The translations under genes and the position numbers were made by a program. This document shows, in pieces, positions 24,422-32,013 of a DNA stretch of 32,013 nt (the first letter of the stretch is position 1; every line of letters starts with the position of its first letter). The notes below the pieces were generated by a model, which saw nothing but the letters and a program-made list of their open reading frames with translations, was not told where the DNA came from and searched no databases. The DNA comes from Gammaproteobacteria bacterium (GTDB lineage Bacteria; Pseudomonadota; Gammaproteobacteria; Steroidobacterales; Woeseiaceae): the NCBI GenBank assembly GCA_030425905.1, contig JAUHZT010000021.1, positions 1 through 32,013 of the forward strand. The letters run 5' to 3'.

Positions 24422-25486
24422 ATGAGCGGCTTGACCACAAGAGCAGTCAGTTGGACCGAGTCCGGACTTGTCCCGGATCCCGTCATTCGCGCGGCTATCA
24501 GGCGCCTGCTTGAGAACAAGCGCAGGGAAATTCACTCGGGTGATGTGGAGTATGCCGCCAATGCCTTAAACGGCTTCGTGGCTATGATGGATCAATCACC
24601 TGTCGCGCTGCAGCCGGACGTCGCGAACGAGCAGCATTATGAAGTGCCGGCAGAATTTTTTGCACAGGTGATGGGCGATCACCTCAAATACAGCTGTTGC
24701 TACTGGCCGAAAGACGTCAGCTCCCTTGCCGAGGCGGAAGCGGCGGCCCTGGCTGTAACAGCCGAACGGGCAGGTATTGCGGACGGAATGCGCGTTCTCG
24801 ACCTTGGCTGCGGATGGGGCTCCTTGTCATTGTGGATCGCTGAACATTTTCCGGGCACACAGGTTGTATCGGTATCCAACTCTTCCAGTCAAAGTGCGTT
24901 TATCAACGACCAGGCGAGGCGTCGTTCAATAAGCAATGTCGAGACAATTGTTTGCGATATGAACGACTTTGATACCGAGCAAAAGTTTGATCGGGTAGTC
25001 TCGGTTGAAATGTTCGAGCATATGCGCAACTACCGGGAACTGTTCCGGCGTATTGACAATTGGCTGCTCCCGAACGGGCAGTTTTTCATGCACATTTTCT
25101 GTCATCGAACAACGCCGTACGAATACCAGGACAAAGGGCCAACAGACTGGATGAGTCGGCACTTTTTCACAGGCGGCATCATGCCGAGTGCGAACCTGCC
25201 ACTGCGATTTGCCGACAATTTGCAGATTGCGAAGCAATGGCAGTGGAATGGCAGCCATTACGCCAAGACGAGCAATGCGTGGTTGGCCAACATGGATAAG
25301 AACGAGGCATCCATTATGCCGGTGTTCGAGCGTTGCTACGGCGCATCTCACGCATCATTGTGGTGGCAGCGCTGGAGAATGTTCTTTATGGCTTGCGCCG
25401 AATTGTTTGACTACAACGAGGGGCATGAGTGGTTTGTAAGTCACTACCTGTTCGATAAATCCGGACGCACAGATGCTATTGGCTAA
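24422..25486 (+). CDS. Coclaurine N-methyltransferase-like SAM-dependent methyltransferase
   Basis: A 354-residue class I methyltransferase of the Cfa/mycolic-acid/CNMT superfamily. Residues 72-95 (HYEVPAEFF..., LKYSCCYWP) bind and orient substrate; the SAM site is VLDLGCGWGSLSLWIAEHFP (about 125-144). The segment VSVEMFEHMRNYRELF (about 193-208) keeps Glu196, Glu199 and His200, which correspond to the catalytic residues of plant coclaurine N-methyltransferases as I remember them. HHFCH-like HIFCHRTTPYEYQ and FFTGGIMPSANL also match that branch better than true Cfa. CTGGAGG lies six to twelve bases before ATG 24422. The substrate here is unknown; a lipid or amine is plausible from context. 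It overlaps the next gene by 14 bases. Confidence 0.85.
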   Translation: MSGLTTRAVSWTESGLVPDPVIRAAIRRLLENKRREIHSGDVEYAANALNGFVAMMDQSPVALQPDVANEQHYEVPAEFFAQVMGDHLKYSCCYWPKDVSSLAEAEAAALAVTAERAGIADGMRVLDLGCGWGSLSLWIAEHFPGTQVVSVSNSSSQSAFINDQARRRSISNVETIVCDMNDFDTEQKFDRVVSVEMFEHMRNYRELFRRIDNWLLPNGQFFMHIFCHRTTPYEYQDKGPTDWMSRHFFTGGIMPSANLPLRFADNLQIAKQWQWNGSHYAKTSNAWLANMDKNEASIMPVFERCYGASHASLWWQRWRMFFMACAELFDYNEGHEWFVSHYLFDKSGRTDAIG

Positions 25487-26018
25487 TCTTGTCATTTTTC
25501 AGGTGGCCTGGTTGCTGTCGGTTGTTGGCGGCGCACAGCAAATGCCGTGGCTTGGGCCGCTCGCAGCCGTATTCGCACTGATCGTCCACCTGCGTGCAGC
25601 CCGCAAACCGTTTGAGGAAGTGCTGCTGGTTTTGCTTTGTGGTGTTCTCGGCGCCTGTTTCGATAGCGCCCTGGTGAGCGCTGGCTGGGTTGCTTACAAA
25701 GCCGGCCAGTTTAGCGAATTCATGGCGCCATACTGGATCATCACAATGTGGATGCTGTTTGCGATGACCCTCAATGTTTCCTTGCGCTGGCTCAGGGACC
25801 GGCCGGTTCTCGCGGCACTGTTTGGCTTTTACGGCGGGCCCGCGTCTTATATCGCGGGCGAAGCACTGGGTGGCATTGTGCTCGTTGACAAGCTCGCTGC
25901 GCTACTGGCACTGGCGGTCGGCTGGGCGGTCATGATGCCACTGCTGATGAAGACCGCCGAGTATTTCGACGGGATGCCGGGGGCACGGCGTAACTGGATT
26001 GCGGCATCCACTCGATGA
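25473..26018 (+). CDS. DUF2878 integral membrane protein
   Basis: A 181-residue inner-membrane protein with about five to six hydrophobic segments, from the N-terminal VIFQVAWLLSVVGGAQQMPWLG to the C-terminal LLALAVGWAVMMPLLM. Conserved DUF2878 marks are the N-terminal F-Q-x-x-W, GVLGACFDSALV, MLFAMTLNVSLRWL and FYGGPASYIAGEALGGI. Family members are often found beside Cfa-type and DUF1365 genes. The ATG is inside the end of the methyltransferase gene (14-base overlap), implying coupling. The function is unknown. Confidence 0.85.
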   Translation: MLLANLVIFQVAWLLSVVGGAQQMPWLGPLAAVFALIVHLRAARKPFEEVLLVLLCGVLGACFDSALVSAGWVAYKAGQFSEFMAPYWIITMWMLFAMTLNVSLRWLRDRPVLAALFGFYGGPASYIAGEALGGIVLVDKLAALLALAVGWAVMMPLLMKTAEYFDGMPGARRNWIAASTR

Positions 26019-26064
26019 AGCGGCGCTCGGGCTGCGACGGGAATAACGTTTCTGGAGACGTGCA

Positions 26065-26583
26065 ATGAGCAGGTACCTGGTCATTTTAAGTGCAATCCTG
26101 TTGGCGGGATGTGCCGCTAAAGAGGCTGAAATGAAAACAGTTGACTACGTGGACATTGATCGATTCATGGGTGCGTGGTACGTCATTGGCAACATACCCA
26201 CGTTCCTGGAAAAGGACATTTACAACGCTGTCGAGACCTACAGTCTGAATGATGATGGCACTATTGATACGGTATTCACGTTTCGGCGTGGCGGCTTTGA
26301 CAGCGCCGAGAAAGAATATAACCCCAAGGGTTTTGTGCTGGACGAGCAGACCAATGCACGTTGGGGCATGCAGTTTATCTGGCCCGTGAAATCCGACTAT
26401 CGCATCGTATACCTGGACGACGAATATACGACGACAATAATCGGGCGACAGAAGCGTGACTACGTGTGGATTATGGCGCGAACGCCCACGATCGATGAGG
26501 AAGAGTATGCGCGCCTGGTAACTATTGTAGAGGAACTCGGCTACGACCTGTCGTCGCTAAGACGCGTTCCGCAACAGTGGTAG
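26065..26583 (+). CDS. Blc-type lipocalin lipoprotein
   Basis: Outer-membrane lipocalin that in E. coli binds fatty acids and lysophospholipids. The 172 residues have the lipobox LLAGC (Cys16) and the lipocalin signature FMGAWYVIGNIPTFLEKDIYN (about 34-54). Strand motifs follow, including NPKGFVLDEQTNARWGMQFIWPVKSDYRIVYLD, TTIIGRQKRDYVWIMARTP and a C-terminal alpha-helix EEYARLVTIVEELGYD. The length equals the usual Blc (~177). CTGGAG lies ten bases before the ATG. It sits between membrane and lipid-modifying genes, fitting a role in carrying damaged or modified lipids (inference). Confidence 0.92.
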   Translation: MSRYLVILSAILLAGCAAKEAEMKTVDYVDIDRFMGAWYVIGNIPTFLEKDIYNAVETYSLNDDGTIDTVFTFRRGGFDSAEKEYNPKGFVLDEQTNARWGMQFIWPVKSDYRIVYLDDEYTTTIIGRQKRDYVWIMARTPTIDEEEYARLVTIVEELGYDLSSLRRVPQQW

Positions 26584-26587
26584 CCCG

Positions 26588-27862
26588 GTGAAGGTTGCTG
26601 TCATAGGTACGGGTATCGCCGGTAATGTCGCCGCATTCAAGTTGCGGCGCGAGCATGACATAACGGTCTTTGAAGCAAACTCGTATATTGGCGGACATAC
26701 AAACACCGTCGACGTGGTCGAGGACGGGCAAACCTATGCAGTAGACACCGGCTTTATCGTTTACAACGATCGCACCTACCCCAACTTCATCCGGTTGCTT
26801 GATGAACTCGGGCAGGCATCGCAGCAAAGCGAAATGAGTTTTAGCGTGCAGGCCAGCAATGGCGGCATTGAGTATAACGGTGCTTCTTTGAATTCGTTGT
26901 TCGCGCAGCGCCGAAACATTTTTCGACCGTCATTCTATCGCATGCTTAGAGACATTCTTCGCTTCAATGAGTTGGGCTTGCAGGACCCGACGGATGGCGA
27001 CGGGGAAGAATCCCTTGCAGAGTTCTTGCGACGCAAGAAGTTTAGCCGGGAGTTTGCAGAGCACTACCTGATTCCGATGGCTGCGGCTATCTGGTCGGCT
27101 GAACGGTTTTCGGTGCTGGATATGCCGATAGGTTTCCTGGTTCGCTTTTTTGCCAATCATGGACTGCTACAACTTAGCGACCGTCCGGTCTGGCGCGTGA
27201 TAAAGGGGGGATCACGGCAATACGTCAGGAAACTCGTTGCCGGCCATGCGGACCGGATACGCCTGGCAGCGCCGGTCGAATCAGTGCGCCGGCGGAATGG
27301 GCAGGTTGAGATCTACTCGGCGGCCGGTGGCAAGGAAGTATTCGACGCGGTCTTCATGGCTTGTCATAGCGACCAGGCGCTGAAACTGTTGCGAGATGCG
27401 ACGTCAACTGAGCGCGAAGTACTTGGGGCTATCAGGTTCCAGACGAATGAGGCCATTCTGCATACCGACTGTTCGTTGATGCCAAGGCGCCGCAGGGCGT
27501 GGGCAGCGTGGAACTACCGTTTGCCTGAAACGCATCAGCACCAGGTAGCTGTTACTTACAATATGAATATTCTGCAGGGCCTGGCCGCGAACAAGCAGTA
27601 CCTGGTAACCCTGAACAACCGGCAGGACATAGACGAGCGGCAGATAATTCGAACAGAACATTACGATCACCCGGTCTTTTCCAGGGCGGCACTGGCCGCG
27701 CAAGCGCGCCATGCTGAAGTCTGCGGACCGCAAACCTATTTCTGCGGTGCCTACTGGCGCAACGGCTTTCATGAAGATGGAGTTGTCAGTGCACTCAGGG
27801 CCGTCGAATTTTTTAACGAGGAGTCATCCGGTGCACAGTTGCATTTACGAAGGGCGGGTTGA
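26588..27862 (+). CDS. FAD/NAD(P)-dependent oxidoreductase, amine-oxidase/desaturase-like
   Basis: A 424-residue flavoprotein from GTG 26588, four bases after the lipocalin stop. The N-terminal dinucleotide motif is VAVIGTGIAGNVAAFKLRREHDITVFEANSYIGGHTNTV, with GxGxxG at 7-12 and the acidic residue closing the motif. GFIVYNDRTYPNFIRLL, MPIGFLVRFFANHG, VWRVIKGGSRQYV and the C-terminal YFCGAYWRNGFHEDGVVSALRAVE (second FAD contact) match the COG2907 group. That group regularly accompanies DUF1365 and Cfa genes. A role in desaturating methylated fatty-acyl chains, as proposed for the Rhodobacter furan-fatty-acid pathway, is possible but not shown. Confidence 0.87.
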   Translation: MKVAVIGTGIAGNVAAFKLRREHDITVFEANSYIGGHTNTVDVVEDGQTYAVDTGFIVYNDRTYPNFIRLLDELGQASQQSEMSFSVQASNGGIEYNGASLNSLFAQRRNIFRPSFYRMLRDILRFNELGLQDPTDGDGEESLAEFLRRKKFSREFAEHYLIPMAAAIWSAERFSVLDMPIGFLVRFFANHGLLQLSDRPVWRVIKGGSRQYVRKLVAGHADRIRLAAPVESVRRRNGQVEIYSAAGGKEVFDAVFMACHSDQALKLLRDATSTEREVLGAIRFQTNEAILHTDCSLMPRRRRAWAAWNYRLPETHQHQVAVTYNMNILQGLAANKQYLVTLNNRQDIDERQIIRTEHYDHPVFSRAALAAQARHAEVCGPQTYFCGAYWRNGFHEDGVVSALRAVEFFNEESSGAQLHLRRAG

Positions 27863-28598
27863 GCACACTCGGACAGCACCGGCCCGGCATCAGTTCAGCT
27901 ATCGCTTGTTCATGATGTACCTGGACCTCGACGAACTCGACGAGGTGTTTCGCAAACACTGGTTCTGGTCAGTCAGACGGCCGGCACTTGCCAGCTTTCG
28001 GCGCGAAGATCACCTTGGGCCAGCGACGCAAGACCTGGGTGCCGCGGTTCGCGACCGGGTCGAGGCGGAAACGGGACAGCGGCCGGAAGGTCGCATACGG
28101 CTACTCACTAATTTGTCTTACTTTGGCTACTGCTTCAATCCGGTGAGCTTCTACTATTGTTATGCGGCTGATGGCGAGACAGTTGAGTACATCGTCTGTG
28201 AAGTCAATAACACGCCATGGGGCGAACGCGACACCTACGTTCTTGATTGTAGTAAAGCAGAGAGCGTCCAGGCACATTGGGATTTTCGGCCCGGTAAAAA
28301 GATGCATGTGTCCCCGTTCATGCCGATGGATGTCGACTATCACTGGGTCCTGTCCAACCCGGCTGAGCGGCTTTCGGTGTTCATGGCGAATTTGCAAGAC
28401 GGGGAGCGCATGTTCAGTGTCGCGATGCGTCTCGAGCAAAAAGCAGTGACTGGCTGGTCGCTAAGTTCGGTGCTGTTGAGGTTTCCCTTGCAAACGATGA
28501 AGGTTATTTTCGCCATCTATTGGCAGGCATTGCGACTCTGGCTAAAGCGCTGCCCCGTTTACCCGCACCCGGGTAGCAAGAAAAAGGCGGTTGTATAA
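27831..28598 (+). CDS. DUF1365 family protein
   Basis: A 255-residue protein. I chose GTG 27831 (VHSCIYEGRVEHTRTAP), where DUF1365 proteins begin and which has GAGGAG seven bases upstream; it overlaps the oxidoreductase by 32 bases. Conserved marks: EGRVEHTRTAPARHQFSYRLFMMYLDLDEL at the N-terminus, RIRLLTNLSYFGYCFNPVSFYYCY in the middle, EVNNTPWGERDTYVL and KKMHVSPFMPMDVDYHW. No catalytic mechanism is established for the family; it is co-inherited with Cfa-like enzymes and was tied to furan-fatty-acid synthesis in Rhodobacter. It is followed by the Cfa-like gene after one base. Confidence 0.9.
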   Translation: MHSCIYEGRVEHTRTAPARHQFSYRLFMMYLDLDELDEVFRKHWFWSVRRPALASFRREDHLGPATQDLGAAVRDRVEAETGQRPEGRIRLLTNLSYFGYCFNPVSFYYCYAADGETVEYIVCEVNNTPWGERDTYVLDCSKAESVQAHWDFRPGKKMHVSPFMPMDVDYHWVLSNPAERLSVFMANLQDGERMFSVAMRLEQKAVTGWSLSSVLLRFPLQTMKVIFAIYWQALRLWLKRCPVYPHPGSKKKAVV

Positions 28599-28599
28599 G

Positions 28600-29877
28600 A
28601 TGAATACCGGTACGAATTCCATGCATTCTGCTGAGATCGGCGAGAGTGATACGGACTGGTCACCACTGGACCGCTTGGCGCGCAGGGTCGTTCTCTCAAG
28701 ACTCGAAAAGCTGCAACAGGGACAAATTCTTTTCATCGAAGACGGTGTGTGCACAGCCGTTGGTCACAAGGTCGGCACTCGCTCCTTGAGCGTGGAAGTG
28801 CATGTATTGAGTCCGAAGTTTTATCGGCAGATCGCATTCCAGGGGGCGGTCGGTGCTGGTGAGGCGTATATACACGGCTACTGGGCATGCAGCGACCTGC
28901 GCGACCTGCTGCGAATTCTGCTGCAGAACCGCGAGGTGCTCGAGAATGTCAGTGGCGGGTTGGCGATGCTGGGCAAGCCGATCCTGGCGATGCTCCATGC
29001 GCTACACAGGAATACCAGGAAGGGCAGCCGTAAAAATATCAGCGCGCACTATGACCTGGGTAATCCGTTCTACCAGCTCTGGCTGGATCCGACGATGATG
29101 TATTCATGCGCCTATTTTGATTCAGCGGAGAAAACGCTGGAAGAGGCCGCTACCGAAAAGCTCGATCGAATATGCCAGAAGCTGGACCTTTCGGCGGGCG
29201 ATTCGATCATTGAAATTGGCACAGGCTGGGGCGGTTTCGCTATTCACGCAGCTCGTCACTACGGATGTCACGTAACGACGACGACGATCTCCAGGCAGCA
29301 GTACGAGTTTGCAAGACAGGCTGTAGTCGATGCTGGCGTTGAAGACCGGGTTACGTTGTTACTAAAAGACTACCGTGATCTTGAAGGGCGCTTTGACAAG
29401 CTGGTGTCGATAGAGATGATCGAAGCGGTCGGGCATGAGTATCACGACAGGTTTTTCTGCAAGTGTGCAGAGTTGCTCAAGCCCAACGGACAAATGCTGC
29501 TGCAAGCAATAACGATGGCGGATCAGCACTACGACAGCTATAAGACGCGCGTGGATTTCATCAAGCGGTATATTTTCCCGGGCGGGTGTCTGACATCGGT
29601 CACGGGTATGGCTGAAACAATGACCCGGCATACCGACCTGCGAACAATTCACCTGGAGGATATTGGCCCTCATTACGCGAGAACATTGCGGCATTGGCGT
29701 GCACGATTCAATGCGCGCCTCGATGACGTACGCGAGCTTGGCTACTCGGAGTCGTTTATTCGCATGTGGGAGTTCTACCTCGTCTATTGCGAGGCCGCTT
29801 TCATGGAGCGGGCCATTGGCACAGTGCAGCTACTGGCTGTCCGACCGGGCGCGCGGCGCGAAAAAATAGAGTACTAG
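28600..29877 (+). CDS. Cyclopropane-fatty-acid synthase-like methyltransferase
   Basis: A 425-residue SAM enzyme acting on unsaturated phospholipid chains. The N-terminal ~140 residues form the Cfa lipid-binding domain (FQGAVGAGEAYIHGYWACSDLRDLLRIL). The catalytic domain shows ISAHYDLGNPFYQLWLDPTMMYSCAYF, the SAM motif IIEIGTGWGGFAIHAARHYGCHV, TISRQQYEFARQ, the active-site segment VSIEMIEAVGHEYHDRFF and, near the C-terminus, ESFIRMWEFYLVYCEAAF. The ATG at 28600 is one base after the DUF1365 stop. Length exceeds E. coli Cfa (382) mainly at the N-terminus. The product may be a cyclopropane or a methyl-branched chain leading to furan lipids; sequence alone does not decide. Confidence 0.92.
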   Translation: MNTGTNSMHSAEIGESDTDWSPLDRLARRVVLSRLEKLQQGQILFIEDGVCTAVGHKVGTRSLSVEVHVLSPKFYRQIAFQGAVGAGEAYIHGYWACSDLRDLLRILLQNREVLENVSGGLAMLGKPILAMLHALHRNTRKGSRKNISAHYDLGNPFYQLWLDPTMMYSCAYFDSAEKTLEEAATEKLDRICQKLDLSAGDSIIEIGTGWGGFAIHAARHYGCHVTTTTISRQQYEFARQAVVDAGVEDRVTLLLKDYRDLEGRFDKLVSIEMIEAVGHEYHDRFFCKCAELLKPNGQMLLQAITMADQHYDSYKTRVDFIKRYIFPGGCLTSVTGMAETMTRHTDLRTIHLEDIGPHYARTLRHWRARFNARLDDVRELGYSESFIRMWEFYLVYCEAAFMERAIGTVQLLAVRPGARREKIEY

Positions 29878-30009
29878 ATGCCGGGGTACGCGGTGCTGTA
29901 ATCACAGTGCGCAGTGGTGTCAAAGTTAGCCGAACACGTTTTCGGCAGAGCAATCAGCACCGTTGTGGCAAGCGCGCTCGCGGCGAACAGTCGACCAACG
30001 CTGCCCGGT

Positions 30010-30930
30010 TTATCGCGTCAGGTATGCGAGCTGCGCGGCGTCGAAAGAGGCAGCCTTGCGGCCGATCAGTGCTTCCAGAGTCGTGTGATCGGCCGTGTTG
30101 TTTTCCGCAAGCATCGTGAGTTGATCTTTGCTGACCGGGAAACCGGGGAGCCAACCCAATGCCAGCGCAAAAACTTTCATCAAAGGCACAGGCATCGGCA
30201 CTATGATTTTTTTGCGACCGATAGCCGTAGCAATGCTCCGGACAATATCGTTCCAGCTCAGTTCTTCCGGGCCGCCCAGTTCGTAGGTCTGTCCGATGGT
30301 CCGCGGATCGCCGAGCGCCTGAACAAATGCATCGGCGACGTCGGCGACGTGCACAGGCGACATGCGAGCGCTGGGTGAAGCAGGTGACCAGCGTGTCCGA
30401 AAGTCGATTGCAGGCAAGGGCGGCCGGATCATGTCGTTAGCGAGCTGGGTCGCAAATTCCATCCTGCCGCGCGGGTCGCCGAAAATTACCGACGGGCGAA
30501 AGATCGTGCAGTCGAGGTTCAGTTCACGCGCAAATTGCTCGGCGCGGAACTTCGTGTCCTGGTAGGGAGTACCGCCAGCACGTACCCCATTGGCGCTCAT
30601 GAGTAGAAATCGCTCAATGCCAGCCGCCTGCGCAGCGCGTGCAACTTTGGCCGCACCCTCGAATTGCAGTGCCTCAAAGCTAATACCCCTGGCGGGGTCC
30701 TCGTCCAGAATTCCAACGCAATAAACAACCGCACTGCAGTCGCGTAGAGTAGCGGCGATAGCCGAGTCACTGGCAAGGTCTCCGGAGACCGTCACGCAGC
30801 TATCGGGGCGCGGTATTTTCGACTCGCTGCCGGCGCGCACCAGCAGTCTCACACTATGACCGTGGGCGAGCAGGGCGTCGATGATGTACGAGCCGACAAA
30901 GCCTGTGCCGCCGAACATGGCAACCTGCAT
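30010..30930 (-). CDS. NDUFA9-like atypical SDR (NAD(P)-binding) protein
   Basis: A 306-residue extended/atypical short-chain dehydrogenase. The N-terminal [32 protein letters not shown] gives the GxxGxxG Rossmann motif. [21 protein letters not shown] and a YxxTKxxAE-like [11 protein letters not shown] follow. [23 protein letters not shown] and [16 protein letters not shown] place it in the complex-I NDUFA9-like group. The role in bacteria is unclear (quinone- or NAD-linked chaperone or reductase). It converges on the Cfa-like gene; the 132 bases between (29878-30009) show no clear gene or terminator. Confidence 0.87.
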   Translation of the reverse strand: MQVAMFGGTGFVGSYIIDALLAHGHSVRLLVRAGSESKIPRPDSCVTVSGDLASDSAIAATLRDCSAVVYCVGILDEDPARGISFEALQFEGAAKVARAAQAAGIERFLLMSANGVRAGGTPYQDTKFRAEQFARELNLDCTIFRPSVIFGDPRGRMEFATQLANDMIRPPLPAIDFRTRWSPASPSARMSPVHVADVADAFVQALGDPRTIGQTYELGGPEELSWNDIVRSIATAIGRKKIIVPMPVPLMKVFALALGWLPGFPVSKDQLTMLAENNTADHTTLEALIGRKAASFDAAQLAYLTR

Positions 30931-31066
30931 GTTGTACTCCGTTCCCGAACCGTCGCCGATTATCGCATGCGGCTGCGACGGAAACTGTTACCGGTTGTTT
31001 CAGTACCGGGCAGAGCGCTACTCTAGTCATTGTGATCCATACTTACTGAGTGCGTTAGGCAGAAAA

Positions 31067-32013
31067 ATGGAATTCAAGGACTACTACGAAGTCATGGGCG
31101 TCAAACGTGACGCAACACAGGACGACATCAAGCGTGCCTATCGCAAGCTGGCGCGCAAATACCACCCGGATGTGAGCAAGGAGCCCGACGCTGAAGCGCG
31201 CTTCAAGGAAGTCGGCGAGGCCTATGCCGTGCTGCGCGATCCGGAAAAGCGCGCGAGTTACGACGAACTGGGTGCTAACTGGAAGAGTGGGCAGGACTTT
31301 AAACCACCGCCGAACTGGGGCGGCGGGTTTGAGCCGGGCGAAAGCTGGTCAGGTGGCGCGCAGAACGCTGATCACAGTGCGTTTTTCGAAGAACTGTTTG
31401 GGCGCGGTTTCGCTAGCCGGGGGGCCGGGCAGCAAGCGGGATTCAGCCAGCGGGGTGAAGACCAGCACGCCAAAGTGGTTATTGCGGTCGAGGACGCCTA
31501 TCAGGGCGCGACTCGCACAATCAGCCTTCGCGAACCGCAAATTGATGATCGAGGGCGCGTAACGACGCGCACACGCAGTCTGAAGGTCAACGTCCCGAAG
31601 GGCGTCGGCGAAGGACAGCGCATACGACTCGCAGGGCAGGGCTCTCCCGGCTTTGGCGGCGGCAAGGCTGGCGATCTCTATCTTGAGATCTCGTTTGAAG
31701 CGCATCCGCTGTACACGGTAGAAGGCCGTGATGTGTTTATGAAATTGCCGGTTACCCCCTGGGAGGCGGCCCTGGGTGGCAAAGTTACGGTTCCCACACC
31801 GGCTGGCGCCGTTGAGCTGACCATCCCCAAAGGGGCGAGTGCGGGTCGCAAACTCAGGCTTAAAGGGCGCGGTATTCCGGGTAAGTTGCCGGGCGATTTG
31901 TACGCCGTGATCGAGCTTACCCTGCCGCCGGCCGACAGCGACAAGGCAAAGGCGTTGTATCAGCAAATGGAGAAAGAGCTTGCCTACAATCCGCGGAGCA
32001 AGCTGGGAGCTAA
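31067..32013 (+). CDS. cbpA: CbpA-type DnaJ-domain co-chaperone, 3' end outside window
   Basis: DnaJ-class co-chaperone of DnaK and curved-DNA-binding protein in E. coli. 315 full codons are visible and the frame is still open at the right edge (the last TAA is out of frame). A J domain at 1-~70 has the HPD motif in [19 protein letters not shown], then a Gly/Phe-rich linker (about 75-110). Two C-terminal beta domains follow without a zinc-finger region, which separates it from DnaJ. Motifs include [33 protein letters not shown] and [20 protein letters not shown]. coli CbpA has 306 residues, so the stop should be close. The start is ATG 31067, preceded by an A-rich stretch and AGGCAG. Confidence 0.94.
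   Translation, partial: MEFKDYYEVMGVKRDATQDDIKRAYRKLARKYHPDVSKEPDAEARFKEVGEAYAVLRDPEKRASYDELGANWKSGQDFKPPPNWGGGFEPGESWSGGAQNADHSAFFEELFGRGFASRGAGQQAGFSQRGEDQHAKVVIAVEDAYQGATRTISLREPQIDDRGRVTTRTRSLKVNVPKGVGEGQRIRLAGQGSPGFGGGKAGDLYLEISFEAHPLYTVEGRDVFMKLPVTPWEAALGGKVTVPTPAGAVELTIPKGASAGRKLRLKGRGIPGKLPGDLYAVIELTLPPADSDKAKALYQQMEKELAYNPRSKLGA

Noticed and set aside
29878-30009. Intrinsic terminator between the convergent Cfa-like and NDUFA9-like genes
   Set aside because: No stable stem followed by a T-run is visible on either strand.
29914-30378. A 154-codon open frame on the plus strand after the Cfa-like gene
   Set aside because: It lies mostly antisense to the NDUFA9-like gene, shows no family likeness and no ribosome binding site.

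Overview
The window looks like chromosomal DNA of a marine or environmental gammaproteobacterium. It is moderately GC-rich. It carries a gammaproteobacterial dapA / gcvR-bcp neighbourhood, a complete Mla phospholipid-transport system, a BepA-type outer-membrane protease and a SUF (not ISC) iron-sulfur operon. A Woeseiaceae/Chromatiales-like origin is my inference and is not proven by anything here. There is no integrase, transposase, phage gene or CRISPR array.

Layout. 1-1021: 3' part of an L-serine dehydratase (+). 1033-7768 (-): a tightly packed eight-gene SUF operon, in transcription order Rrf2-type regulator, sufB, sufC, sufD, sufS, sufU, sufT and a SixA-like phosphatase; several junctions are 4-base ATGA overlaps. 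A perfect IscR-like palindrome at 7793-7807 lies between this operon and the divergent mlaFEDCB operon (7873-10904, +). mlaA and bepA (10927-13192, -) meet mlaB tail to tail, so retrograde lipid transport and outer-membrane quality control are grouped. bcp and gcvR (13302-14335, -) diverge from dapA (14442-15347, +). dapA is followed by a very short lipoprotein in the place where bamC normally sits.

15678-15964 holds a complete tRNA-Ser(GGA) gene. It is preceded by a truncated copy of the same gene that runs into a block of three hairpins. 16.0-20.7 kb is a looser accessory stretch: an NnrU-like membrane protein, a small membrane-anchored unknown, a TAP-type hydrolase lipoprotein, a DUF7010-like membrane protein and a secreted esterase-like hydrolase.

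20.7-29.9 kb appears to be an envelope/lipid-modification region. It has a DUF4397-repeat lipoprotein, divergent from an OmpR/EnvZ-type two-component system. This is followed by a set of six genes on the same strand: a coclaurine-N-methyltransferase-like enzyme, a DUF2878 membrane protein, a Blc-type lipocalin, an FAD oxidoreductase, a DUF1365 protein and a Cfa-type methyltransferase. Related sets in other bacteria belong to RpoE/ChrR (singlet-oxygen) regulons and to furan- or cyclopropane-fatty-acid synthesis. Here there is no sigma/anti-sigma pair; 10-bp-spaced tandem repeats occur upstream of both the response regulator and the lipid genes. The window ends with a convergent NDUFA9-like SDR protein (-) and the nearly complete cbpA-type DnaJ-domain gene (+), which runs off the right edge.
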